Shown one piece after another: positions 6,192-13,936 of a stretch of 15,025 bases of DNA. The notes beneath the pieces were generated by a model. The model did no database searches, was not told the DNA's origin, and saw nothing but the letters and a program-made list of their open reading frames with translations. Every line of letters begins with the position of its first letter. Within the stretch, counting starts at the first letter, position 1. The DNA comes from Pseudomonadota bacterium (GTDB lineage: Bacteria; Pseudomonadota; Alphaproteobacteria; Reyranellales; Reyranellaceae). Made by a program: the position numbers and the translations under genes. The stretch covers positions 1 to 15,025 of the forward strand of contig JAEZHS010000789.1 in NCBI GenBank assembly GCA_023436825.1, written 5' to 3'.

Positions 6192-7807
6192 CTACTCGCC
6201 AGTGGCGCGCCGATCCGCCCCGATTGTCTCGGTAGCGTACAGATCGGCCCCGTACAGGACGATGCTCGCGCTTCCGTCGCCGTCATAGGCGCCCATGTTA
6301 TGCGGGCCCTGAACGAGGGTTGTCCCCATGAAGGCTCCCGGCTTGCCCAGTTCCATCTTGCCCCAGCAGCGAAATGCGCCGTCCGTCGCCCTTTCGATGC
6401 CGGAATCGAGGACCTCGATGCTGTGTGAGGATTCCAGCTCTGCGGGATCGCAGCGGACATAGCCATATGTTCCGAGGGAGGTATCCATCAGCTCCAATCT
6501 CAGTTGACGGTGCCCCTCGATGCGGAACGTGACGGAGAAGCGATAGGTCGTTGCCGAAATGTCGATCTTGGTGCTCACGAGGCGATGCCAGCCTGCCCCT
6601 GCCGTCTCGGCCAGTGTGAAGCCCGCGTCGGGCGTGAGCGGCGCATGGACCACGATGCCCGTTGCTACCCAGGAGGCCGTAGCGAAATCCGAGCTGGACC
6701 ATGCAAGGATCGGTGGCTTGTTCGGAACAAGAGCCAGCGATTCCTGGATCGGCAGGCCAAGCGCGCGGGCCACCATGCGGCCGACGCGGCGCGAAGCGGC
6801 GTCTTCATTCCCCGCCCTGAGGTGATCGGCCGAAGTGAACCGTTTGTCGGGCCATGGTTCGAATGTCGGCTGCGCGATCACGATGTTTGGATACTCGGCG
6901 GCGATAGCGAAAAGATCAGCCAACCGCTTCGCCAGGTAACCTTCCGCGATTGCCGGGCGGTGAACGGCTGGAAGACCACAATCAGCTTGGCGCCGAGCCG
7001 GGCGACAAGGTTGGCGAGGCGGCGAAGCTCGATTTGAGCAATGGACTGCGGCTTGGTGAAGATGTCCGGACGATAGGCATTCTCTGAATCATGCTTGGAC
7101 ATGCCAACTTTGCACAGCGCGTCAAGCCATGCTTCGTACTTGGCCGGATTCGCTCGCAGATCGTGCTCCGGCCACCAGCCCGCATTCTTGCGCAAAAATC
7201 TGACAACGGGCGCGAAAGCGGCGCTCTTGTCGACAGATTCCAAGCCCGGCTGGGTGAGTTCGGGAGTCGGCGCATACAAGGCTCGCAGCACGGCTGGGCG
7301 AGATCCCAGCGTCGGCGGCCGGATGAACGGCGACAACCAACCCAGGGCGTTCCGCAGCCGATCTTCGCCGGGCCCGACCTCAGCCGATAGCGCCGCCACC
7401 TCCGCCGGCCCATTGTGCCAGGACGTATAGAGGACGATGGCTTTGACCGACGGAACGTTGCGGAGCATGAATTCCGCGATCGAGTAGTAGCCGTCGTAAC
7501 CGGTATTGGCGCAGCAGCTCACGTTCTCGTATTCAGGCCGTCGAGATACTGCTCGACGATACCGGGCACGATGGCCTGCAAACCCGAGCTGTCGCCGATC
7601 TGGACGACCCGGGGCTTGGCGGCAACCGCTGCCTCGAGCTTCGAGTAGATCAACACCTTCTGGAAAAGCTCCATGGTGTTGAAGTTGAGGTCCAGATAGC
7701 CGGAGCGTTCGGCCGGAGAGCTCGCGCTCACGGCCGCGTAAGTCGCTTCGATTGCGACAACGGCCAGCGGCTAGCACCGCCTTAAAACTGGAAATATATG
7801 AATTCAT
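6192..7807 (-). pseudogene. SGNH-fold polysaccharide O-acetyltransferase partner (AlgJ/AlgX-like), frameshifted
   Basis: This reads as one gene of about 535 codons split over several frames. Segment 1 starts at ATG 7807, which follows gaggt and overlaps the MBOAT end by 26 bases; it reads MNSYISSFKAVLAA. Near 7762-7768 the frame changes into AVVAIEATYAAV, completing a signal-anchor helix, then VVQIGDSSGLQAIV, the SGNH nucleophile block. Near 7530-7536 one base appears missing (TGA at 7519 otherwise), continuing YENVSCCANTGYDGYYSIAE to KLIVVFQPF. Near 6950-6958 another base appears missing, continuing GYLAKRLADLFAIAAEYPNI with the Asp-His block SADHLRAGNED. The last 190 residues form a beta-rich domain resembling a carbohydrate-binding sandwich. 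Known partners of AlgI-type MBOATs transfer acetyl groups to exported glycans. Either the gene is inactivated or the sequence carries indel errors; the residues between lesions look fully conserved, favouring errors or very recent decay. Confidence 0.72.
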
Positions 7808-9371
7808 TGTTGGACCTCGCGGCGAAAAACACCACCGCGTAGAACAGCAGCACATAGAGAAGCGCGCGGACCGGCCAGGACAGCGAGTCGAGCAGGTCGA
7901 CGAATTCGACCCCGTGGCGATAGGCGAACAGTTCGGTCAGCACCACGGGGATCGCGAACAGGGCGAGGCCCCACAGCAGGATGGCGTGCTGCGCCATCGA
8001 AGGAAGCGACGCCAGCGACGAGAAGACCGGGCCCATCTCCGCAGGGGTGGCGCGAAAGAAGATCCAGCCGATGCAGACCAGATTGAACATCAGCACGATG
8101 GCCAGGATCGAGCCGAATTTGCCCAGGCGATCCTTCAGGAACTGATCGATCGGCAGGACCCGATAGAGGATCAGCAGGAAGCCGTGATAGAGGCCCCAGA
8201 TGATAAAGCCGAACCCGGCACCATGCCACAGTCCCCCGAGGAACATGGTAATGAGGAGATTGCGCAGCGTCGCAAGGCGACCATGCTTGTTACCGCCGAG
8301 TGGGATGTAGAGGTAGTCGCGCAGCCAGCGCGACAGGGAGATGTGCCAGCGCTGCCAGAAGTCCGACGGCGAGTGCGCCAGGTAAGGTGTCAGGAAATTG
8401 CGCGTCAGTTCGATGCCGAACAGCTTCGCCAGTCCGCGGGCGATGTCGGTGTATGCCGAGAAGTCACAGTAGATCTGGGCGGCGAAGGCATACATGTAGA
8501 TGTAGCCGACGCCGCCTGCACCAGGCTGCTGGACCGCCTGCCCCGCCTGGCTGACGATGAGGCCGAAATTGTCGGCGAGGCATGTCTTCTTGAACAACCC
8601 CCAGGCGATCAGGGTGAAAGCCCGTTCGCATTCCTGGGGAGAGACGGCCTGCCGTCGCCTCACGACCTGCGGTAGCAACTCCGATGCCCGAGCGATCGGA
8701 CCGGCGACGAGCTGCGGAAAGAACGAGACGAAGGTCACGTAGTCGATGAACGTGCCCGTTGGCCTGAACTTCCTCTGATAGATGTCGGCCGTGTAACTGA
8801 TGGTGTGGAAGGTATAGAACGAAATGCCCGGCGGCAGCGGCAGCGTGAAATGCGCGAACAGAACGCCGAACCCCATTGCGGCGGCAAGGGCGTTCAGTTC
8901 GTCGTTGAGCCATCCCGCATACTTGAAGACGCACAGCAGAGAGAGCTGGACGACGATACTCAGCGTGAAGGCGGCGGTGCGCAGCCGCTCGTTCGTCGAA
9001 CGTGCCAGGAAGGCGCCGACGATATAGTCGAAGAGGCAGGTAAACAGCAGCGGGATCAGGTAGATCAGCCCGACGGTGGCGTAGATCGCGAGACTCGCGA
9101 AAGCCAGGATCCAGTTCGCCGCGGCAGTCCTGCGCGCCAGAGCATAGAGCACGAAGGTGCACGGAACGAACAGCAGCATGAACGGAAGGGAGTTGAACTC
9201 CATCCGTAGCCGCATCCGTGGCAGCCATTCGAGACCCGGTGTCGACGTCAGCGGAACGTTGAGCAATGCCCAAATCAGGGCAGCGGTGCAAATCGCGGCG
9301 AGGAGTGCCTTGGGAATTGCCGTCAGAAGCGACTGTCCCGCCGTTCCCAAAGACAACCGATCGACGGACAT
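7782..9371 (-). CDS. MBOAT-family membrane O-acyltransferase, AlgI-like
   Basis: This multi-pass inner-membrane protein of 529 residues belongs to the membrane-bound O-acyltransferase family. Family blocks are FNSLPFMLLFVP (59-70), FKYAGWLNDEL (149-159), LPLPPGISFYTFHTISYTAD (177-196), FPQLVAGPIAR (218-228), YCDFSAYTDIARGLAKLFGI (301-320), FWQRWHISLSRWLRDYLYIP (338-357) and GGLWHGAGFGFIIWGLYHG (379-397). His383 is the family's key histidine and His343 the second conserved one. AlgI-type proteins move acetyl groups across the membrane to a periplasmic SGNH partner, here the frameshifted gene overlapping its 3' end. The usual AlgI N-terminus corresponds to residue 57 (ATG 9203); the preceding 56 residues add one more hydrophobic helix (18-40). 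I keep the start at 9371 because a plausible promoter lies just upstream. The glycan modified cannot be told. Confidence 0.92.
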   Translation of the reverse strand: MSVDRLSLGTAGQSLLTAIPKALLAAICTAALIWALLNVPLTSTPGLEWLPRMRLRMEFNSLPFMLLFVPCTFVLYALARRTAAANWILAFASLAIYATVGLIYLIPLLFTCLFDYIVGAFLARSTNERLRTAAFTLSIVVQLSLLCVFKYAGWLNDELNALAAAMGFGVLFAHFTLPLPPGISFYTFHTISYTADIYQRKFRPTGTFIDYVTFVSFFPQLVAGPIARASELLPQVVRRRQAVSPQECERAFTLIAWGLFKKTCLADNFGLIVSQAGQAVQQPGAGGVGYIYMYAFAAQIYCDFSAYTDIARGLAKLFGIELTRNFLTPYLAHSPSDFWQRWHISLSRWLRDYLYIPLGGNKHGRLATLRNLLITMFLGGLWHGAGFGFIIWGLYHGFLLILYRVLPIDQFLKDRLGKFGSILAIVLMFNLVCIGWIFFRATPAEMGPVFSSLASLPSMAQHAILLWGLALFAIPVVLTELFAYRHGVEFVDLLDSLSWPVRALLYVLLFYAVVFFAARSNNEFIYFQF

Positions 9372-9425
9372 GGCCCCTCGCTGCTCTCACCAGCACGGCC
9401 TGTGAGACGCACCGTCCCGAACGGG

Positions 9426-9454
9426 CTTGTAGCGTCTGCAAAAGGCCCTTGCAA
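9426..9454 (-). promoter_or_regulatory. Putative sigma-70-type promoter of the MBOAT operon
   Basis: On the reverse strand TTGCAA (9454-9449) is followed after exactly 17 bases by TACAAG (9431-9426), a reasonable -35/-10 pair for alphaproteobacteria. Transcription would start near 9419, giving a leader of about 48 bases before the ATG at 9371. This supports the longer N-terminus. Confidence 0.4.
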
Positions 9455-9549
9455 CCAGGACGCGTCGAAGCCGATCCCCCTGGAAGCAATCAGATACGGT
9501 TCCCCATGTTCCCGGGCGGCGCGTGAAAACATCCAGCCCGTCTCTTTCG

Positions 9550-10551
9550 TTAGTCGGCGACGGCGCCCGAAGCCTTCACGGCCGCGCCCCACTTGGGCAC
9601 ATCGTGCTGCAGCACCTTGGTGAAGTCGTCCGGTGAGGAGGCCACCACCTGGAGGCCGATCTTGGCGAGCCGCGCCTCGGTATCGGGATCGCGCAGCGCC
9701 GCTGTGAAGATCTGGTTCAGCCGTGCGGCGACATCCGGCGGGAGGCCGGGCGGCCCGACGATGGCAAGCCAGCTGTCGCCCTCGAAGTCGATACCGTTCT
9801 CCTTGAAGGTCGGCACGTCCGGCAATGCCGGAGAGCGCTTCGACGACGCCACGCCCAGCGCACGCACCTTGCCCGACTGGATCTGCGGCAGGGATGTGTT
9901 CACGCTGACCGCGGTCAGCTGCACCTCGCCGGCCAGCAGCGCCTGCACCGCCGGCGCCCCGCCCTTGTAGGGCACGTGCACCATGTCGAGCCCGCCCGCC
10001 GCGGCACGGAACAGCTCCATGGTCAGGTGCGAGCCGTTGCCCGTGCCGGCCGAGGAGTAGGTGAACTTGCCCGGCTGGCTCTTGGCCAGCGCCACGAACT
10101 CCTTGGGCGTCGCGGCCGGCACCGAGGGGTGCAGCATGATCACCGTCGGGAACTTGGCCGCCAGCATGATCGGCGTGAAGTCCTTGAACACATCGTACGA
10201 CAGGCGCGCGCCGTAGAGCGTAGGCGCGATCGCATGGGTGCCGTTGTCGGCGACCACCACCATGTAGCCGTCGGGTGCCGACTTGCTCACCAGCGCGCTG
10301 CCCACCGTTCCACCGGCGCCCGGCCGGTTCTCGACCACGGCCTGCTGTCCGGTCTGGTCGCTGACCTTCTGGGCCAGGATGCGCCCGAACGTGTCCGAAT
10401 TGCCGCCCGGCGCATGCGGCACGACGATCCTGATCGGCCGCGACGGAAACGTCGGCGTCTGGCCGCCCGCCGGCAGCGCGGCGGAACCGGCCCCAAGACC
10501 GGCAAGCAGGCCAACGAACTTGAGCGCCTCGCGGCGCGACGGGCGGATCAT
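9550..10551 (-). CDS. Tripartite tricarboxylate transporter substrate-binding protein (Bug/TctC family), Tat-exported
   Basis: Bug proteins are periplasmic binding proteins that capture carboxylates and similar small molecules, normally feeding a TctA/TctB membrane pair. The 333-residue product has a twin-arginine signal, SRREALKFVGLLAGLGAG (5-22), with likely cleavage near residue 30, then PSRPIRIVVPHAPGGNSD (36-53), VENRPGAGGTVGS (73-85), PDGYMVVVADNGTHAI, PGKFTYSSAGTGNGSHLTME, HVPYKGGAPAVQALLAGEVQ and LPDVPTFKENGIDFEGDSWL, all family blocks in order. The ATG at 10551 is chosen because GGAG lies five bases upstream and the Tat signal starts right after it; an upstream extension to 10647 has no support. 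No TctA/TctB genes are in the window, so it is an orphan, as is common in lineages with many Bug paralogues. The ligand cannot be predicted. It is divergent from thiE across 121 bases. Confidence 0.93.
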   Translation of the reverse strand: MIRPSRREALKFVGLLAGLGAGSAALPAGGQTPTFPSRPIRIVVPHAPGGNSDTFGRILAQKVSDQTGQQAVVENRPGAGGTVGSALVSKSAPDGYMVVVADNGTHAIAPTLYGARLSYDVFKDFTPIMLAAKFPTVIMLHPSVPAATPKEFVALAKSQPGKFTYSSAGTGNGSHLTMELFRAAAGGLDMVHVPYKGGAPAVQALLAGEVQLTAVSVNTSLPQIQSGKVRALGVASSKRSPALPDVPTFKENGIDFEGDSWLAIVGPPGLPPDVAARLNQIFTAALRDPDTEARLAKIGLQVVASSPDDFTKVLQHDVPKWGAAVKASGAVAD

Positions 10552-10672
10552 GCAATCTCCACGAGCGAAAGGGCGGGTAACGTTGTCATGGAAGCCCGTG
10601 CCTGTCGACGATGCGCATTGACTGCCGATCGCGGCCGCCCCACACACATCCGCCTCGGAACAGGAAAGACGA

Positions 10673-11329
10673 ATGCCATCGGAACAGCCAGCCGCGGCGA
10701 CGCATTGCCGGCTCTATCTCATCTCGCCGGAGCGCATCGAGCATCCGACGATCTTCGCGGACGACTTGCGGGCGGCGCTCGACGGCGGCGACGTCGCGGC
10801 CTTCCAGCTTCGCCTGAAGGACGTCTCCGACGATGCCATCGCCCGCGCCGCCGATACGCTGCGGCCGCTTTGCCAGCAGCGCGACGTCGCCTTCATCATG
10901 AACGACCGGCCCGACCTCGCGGTGAAGCTCGACTGCGACGGCGTGCATGTCGGCCAGGAGGACATGCCCTATGCCGAGGCGCGCCGCATCGTCGGGCCCG
11001 ACCGGCAGGTTGGCGTCACCTGCAAGGCCTCGCGCCATCTTGCCATGGAGGCGGCCGAAGCCGGCGCCGACTATGTGGCGTTCGGCGCTTTCTTCCCGTC
11101 GGGCACCAAGGCCGTGACCACGCCCGCCGAGCTCGACATCCTCGAATGGTGGAGCGGCCTGATGGAAGTGCCGTGCGTGGCGATCGGCGGCATCACCGTC
11201 GGGAACTGCCGGCCGGTGATTGCCGCGGGCGCCGATTTCCTGGCCGTGGCCGGCGGCGTCTGGAACCACAAGGACGGACCTGAAGCGGCAGTGCGCGCCT
11301 TCAACGAGCTCTTTTCGGCACAGCGTTAG
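10673..11329 (+). CDS. thiE: Thiamine-phosphate synthase
   Basis: ThiE couples hydroxymethylpyrimidine diphosphate with the thiazole phosphate to make thiamine monophosphate (EC 2.5.1.3). The 218-residue product has the TIM-barrel family blocks: QLRLKD (45-50), [10 protein letters not shown] (74-83), [11 protein letters not shown] (89-99), [20 protein letters not shown] (113-132) in place of the usual GxSxH loop, [14 protein letters not shown] (133-146), AIGGIT (170-175) and [13 protein letters not shown] (185-197). The ATG at 10673 is preceded by aggaaag at suitable spacing. I found no TPP riboswitch in the 121 bases upstream; a weak TTGACT-like -35 element occurs at 10618-10623. No other thiamine genes are nearby. 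Its last 29 bases overlap, tail to tail, the 3' end of the reverse SGNH gene. The GVTCKASRH loop differs from the classical motif, but the rest is clear. Confidence 0.93.
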   Translation: MPSEQPAAATHCRLYLISPERIEHPTIFADDLRAALDGGDVAAFQLRLKDVSDDAIARAADTLRPLCQQRDVAFIMNDRPDLAVKLDCDGVHVGQEDMPYAEARRIVGPDRQVGVTCKASRHLAMEAAEAGADYVAFGAFFPSGTKAVTTPAELDILEWWSGLMEVPCVAIGGITVGNCRPVIAAGADFLAVAGGVWNHKDGPEAAVRAFNELFSAQR

Positions 11330-12413
11330 CGCCGTCAGGATCGAGCAGGCCCTCGCGCCGTACATACTTGGCGATCTCGGCCGCGATGAGCGCGTGGCCC
11401 GCCGCACTGGGATGACCGTCGCCGACGATGTACGGGTTGGGGCCGCCCTCGCGCCGGTTGCGCTCGAAGGCCGGGGTAAGATCGAGATACCGAATGCCCT
11501 CGCCGACCTTGTCGATGATGCCGGGCAGCGCCGCCGGCGGGCCGTAATAGTTCGTCGGAAGGAACACCACGAGGAGCCGGGAGCCGCTCGCCGTCGCCAT
11601 CCGGTTCATCCGCTGCAGGAGGAACTGCACGGCCTCGGCCTTCCTGGCGTCGTCCGGTTCGCGGTAGTGGCTCCAGGTGTAGTACAGCCGTCCGAAGATC
11701 ACGTCCGCGCCGTGCGTCAGCCAACGCAGCGGTGTGAGGTAGTCGCCGTCCTGATGGACCTGAAGGCGACGGACGCCGTTGCTGAACGGCAGGGCGATGT
11801 ACGATTGGCCCGCCTCGTCCCAGGAGACATGCGACACGTCGAGACAGAACTCGTAGTAGGACGGCGCGCAGGGCCAGACGTTGCGCTCGAAGTGATGGGC
11901 GATGATCCCGTAGACCACGAGCCGCGGCCTGAGATCGAGATTGCGCTCGAGCACCTGCAGCGATTGGGTCGTGCCGTAGCTCGCCAGCGCAAAGTTGGCG
12001 ACACTGGCGCCGAGCTCCCGTCCAAGCTTGGCAGCGTAAGAGTCCTGGTTGGCCAGCGCATAGGCCCAGGTGAAGGAATCGCCGACCGTGACGATGTCGT
12101 AGCGCGCGGCGCTCAACTGGCCCGGCCCGTCGACCCTGGCGCCGCGATCGTTGGTGTAGATGTCGAACTCGAACGTCGCCCGGTCGGCGATGGCCGGATA
12201 GATGTGCCGCGTGTGGGCGCTCGGACGGGACACCAGGCCGATTTCCGGATCATAGACCACGATGCCGTCGCCGACGGTGCTCATGGCCGGCGGCCAGACC
12301 GTCAGGTAGGCGGTCACCTCGATGCCGATCAGAAGCGCGATCGCTGTCGAGGCCAGCACCAGGCCGAGGCTCTTCAACCGGCCCCCTCGCCTCTTCAACG
12401 CACTGGCAGCCAC
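11301..12413 (-). CDS. Membrane-anchored SGNH/GDSL-type hydrolase
   Basis: The 370-residue product starts with a basic segment and one membrane helix (about 14-36: [20 protein letters not shown]), placing the rest in the periplasm. The SGNH blocks are [16 protein letters not shown] (105-120) with nucleophile Ser113, a NFALASYGT block as the glycine element, and [10 protein letters not shown] (331-340) with the catalytic Asp332/His334 pair. Members of this superfamily act as esterases or acyltransferases on lipids or glycans; the substrate here is unknown. GTG 12413 is the best start: gagga lies six bases upstream and the membrane helix follows directly. That start lies inside the end of epmA, a 19-base overlap implying translational coupling. 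The 3' end overlaps thiE by 29 bases on the other strand. It is distinct in sequence from the broken SGNH gene at 6192-7807. Confidence 0.85.
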   Translation of the reverse strand: MAASALKRRGGRLKSLGLVLASTAIALLIGIEVTAYLTVWPPAMSTVGDGIVVYDPEIGLVSRPSAHTRHIYPAIADRATFEFDIYTNDRGARVDGPGQLSAARYDIVTVGDSFTWAYALANQDSYAAKLGRELGASVANFALASYGTTQSLQVLERNLDLRPRLVVYGIIAHHFERNVWPCAPSYYEFCLDVSHVSWDEAGQSYIALPFSNGVRRLQVHQDGDYLTPLRWLTHGADVIFGRLYYTWSHYREPDDARKAEAVQFLLQRMNRMATASGSRLLVVFLPTNYYGPPAALPGIIDKVGEGIRYLDLTPAFERNRREGGPNPYIVGDGHPSAAGHALIAAEIAKYVRREGLLDPDGANAVPKRAR

Positions 12414-13390
12414 AGAACGTCCTCGATGTGCCTGGCTCCGGTGACGAGCATCACCAGGCGGTCGAAGCCCAGGGCGATGCCCGAGCATTCGGGCAGGCCG
12501 TGATCGAGCGCCGCCAGGAAATCGCCGTCGACCGGCCAGCGCACGCCGTACAGGCGATCCTTCTCGTCCATGTCGGCCTGCAGGCGGGCACGCTGGATGT
12601 CGGGATCGGTGAGCTCACCGAAGGCATTGGCGAGCTCGACGCCGCAGGCATAGAGCTCGAAGCGCTCAGCGACCCGCGGATCGCCGGGCTTGGCGCGCGC
12701 GAGCGCCGCCATGCCGATCGGATATTCACAAAGGATGGTCGGCCGGCCCATGCCGAGCTTGCTCTCGATCCGGTCGAACATGACGCGGAAGAAGACGTCG
12801 TCCCAGCTGTCGCCGTCGTGCATGGCGATGCCGGCGGCCCGCGCGAGCTTGTCGGCGCTGCCGACCGTGGCGAACAGGTCGACGCCGGCATGCCGCTGGA
12901 ACGCCTCGGCCACCGTCAGGCGCTCCGGCTCCGCCTGCGGATCGCAACGGTGCTCGCCCCAGCGCAAATCGCGGGCGCCGCTCAGCGCCAGCAGCCGCGC
13001 GCAATCCTGCATGATCGTCTCGTAGCCCACGCCGGCGCGGTACCACTCGAGCATCGTGAACTCCGGATGATGCAGCGCCGAACCCTCGGCATTGCGGAAT
13101 ACCCGGGCAAACTGGAAGAGCCTGGGAACGCCGCCTGCCAGAAGCTTCTTCATGGCGAACTCGGGCGAGCTGTGCAGCCAGCGTTCGCGCTCCTCGCCGT
13201 CGGGCAGCTCCCAGTCGGTGGCGAACCCCGAAAGGTGCACCTCCGCTCCAGGCGCCACCTGCAGGATCGGCGTCTCGACCTCGACAAACCCCTCGTCCGC
13301 GAACCACTGACGCATCGCCGCCTGCAGGCGCGCGCGTGCCTGCAATGCGGGCAAACGCCGGGCCAGCTTGTCGGGACGCCATTCGGTCAT
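12395..13390 (-). CDS. epmA: EF-P--lysine ligase (EpmA/GenX/PoxA)
   Basis: EpmA is a class II lysyl-tRNA synthetase paralogue without anticodon domain that attaches (beta-)lysine to a loop lysine of elongation factor P. The 331-residue length fits the family (about 325-350). Blocks are the motif 1 region FVEVETPILQVAPGAEVHL (35-53), WLHSSPEFAMKKLL (71-84), the motif 2 region RLFQFARVFRNAEGSALHHP (90-109) with EFTMLEWYRA (110-119), GVELANAFGELTDP near 260, and motif 3 SGIALGFDRLVML near the C-terminus. No N-terminal OB-fold is present, which separates it from true LysRS. ATG 13390 is preferred; GTG 13405 is in frame but neither has a strong ribosome site. It overlaps the SGNH gene downstream and is divergent from the YjbR gene across 44 bases. 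EF-P itself is encoded about 550 bases away. EpmB was not found in the window. Confidence 0.94.
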   Translation of the reverse strand: MTEWRPDKLARRLPALQARARLQAAMRQWFADEGFVEVETPILQVAPGAEVHLSGFATDWELPDGEERERWLHSSPEFAMKKLLAGGVPRLFQFARVFRNAEGSALHHPEFTMLEWYRAGVGYETIMQDCARLLALSGARDLRWGEHRCDPQAEPERLTVAEAFQRHAGVDLFATVGSADKLARAAGIAMHDGDSWDDVFFRVMFDRIESKLGMGRPTILCEYPIGMAALARAKPGDPRVAERFELYACGVELANAFGELTDPDIQRARLQADMDEKDRLYGVRWPVDGDFLAALDHGLPECSGIALGFDRLVMLVTGARHIEDVLWLPVR

Positions 13391-13434
13391 GGCCGACCAT
13401 CGCACGCGCCGCGACGGCCGTGTAGGGTGACGAC

Positions 13435-13800
13435 ATGACGCCCAAGCAGATCGACGCCTTCTGCGGCAAGCTGCCTGCCGCGACCCGGACCGTGCAGTGG
13501 GAAGGCGTCATCGTCTTCAAGGTCGGCGGCAAGATGTTCTGCCTGATCGCCCCCGAGGAGCATTCGGTCGGCCGCATCTCCTTCAAGTCGGCGCCCGAGC
13601 ATTACGATGCGCTCAGCCGCTCGCCAGGCTTCCGGCCGGCGCCGTACCTTGCGCGCGCTAAGTGGGTATCGGTCGACGATCCCAAGGCGCTGAGCGATCG
13701 CGAGATGAAAGCGTACATCACGCGGGCCCATGGCGTGATCGCCGCGGCGCTGCCAAAGAAGAGGCAGAGCGAGCTCGGTCTTCGATCGAATCCGAGATAG
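13435..13800 (+). CDS. MmcQ/YjbR-family protein
   Basis: The 121-residue product matches the MmcQ/YjbR family (CyaY-like fold, about 115 residues), often annotated as DNA-binding although its role is not settled. Supporting blocks are DAFCGKLPAATRTVQWEGVI (7-26), VFKVGGKMFCLI (27-38), ISFKSAPEHYDALSRSPGF (48-66), APYLARAKWVSVDD (69-82) and a final helix EMKAYITRAHGVIAAALPKK. The ATG at 13435 is preceded by aggg at 9-base spacing. It is divergent from epmA, with 44 bases in which both promoters must lie, and is followed by efp after 136 bases holding a small hairpin and a possible efp promoter. There is no signal peptide or membrane segment. Confidence 0.87.
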   Translation: MTPKQIDAFCGKLPAATRTVQWEGVIVFKVGGKMFCLIAPEEHSVGRISFKSAPEHYDALSRSPGFRPAPYLARAKWVSVDDPKALSDREMKAYITRAHGVIAAALPKKRQSELGLRSNPR

Positions 13801-13810
13801 ATGCGGGATT

Positions 13811-13827
13811 CGGACCCTGACGGTCCG
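13811..13827 (+). terminator. Small hairpin after the YjbR gene
   Basis: Perfect 6-bp stem (cggacc with ggtccg) and 5-base loop, 10 bases after the stop of the YjbR-family gene. There is no T-tract, so it is either a weak terminator or an mRNA 3'-end stabiliser. Confidence 0.3.
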
Positions 13828-13839
13828 CCGCAGCCCCGG

Positions 13840-13868
13840 TTGCGGGCCCCCGCCGCCTTTGATACAAG
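13840..13868 (+). promoter_or_regulatory. Putative efp promoter
   Basis: TTGCGG (13840-13845) is followed after 17 bases by TACAAG (13863-13868). This is the same -10 sequence and spacing as the putative promoter upstream of the MBOAT gene. Transcription would start near 13875, leaving a leader of about 60 bases before the efp ATG at 13937. Confidence 0.4.
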
Positions 13869-13936
13869 CCCGCGCCGGCCTCGAACCGCCTCCGCGGACG
13901 AGGCCGAATTCCATTCATTCGACCTGCGGTAAGCCC

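Noticed and set aside
6155..6195. Hairpin-like ttgca...tgcaa after the SGNH pseudogene
   Set aside because: Only a 5-bp stem with no T-tract; too weak for a terminator call.
7752..8675. Forward frame of 307 codons opposite the MBOAT gene
   Set aside because: Composition is dominated by Gln/Glu/Arg from antisense reading of membrane helices; the MBOAT motifs on the other strand are decisive.
9323..9532. Reverse frame starting MFSRAAREHGEPYLI, overlapping the MBOAT start
   Set aside because: Codon third positions lack the G/C bias of the real genes, there is no ribosome site, and it overlaps the likely MBOAT promoter and N-terminus.
10552..10672. Possible TPP riboswitch upstream of thiE
   Set aside because: The conserved CUGAGA and ACCUGA-like thi-box elements are absent.
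9976..12503. Long forward frames opposite the Bug, SGNH and epmA genes (9976-11283, 11220-12503)
   Set aside because: They lie antisense or out of frame to genes with clear motifs, and their Arg/Ala/Gly-rich composition is typical of shadow frames.
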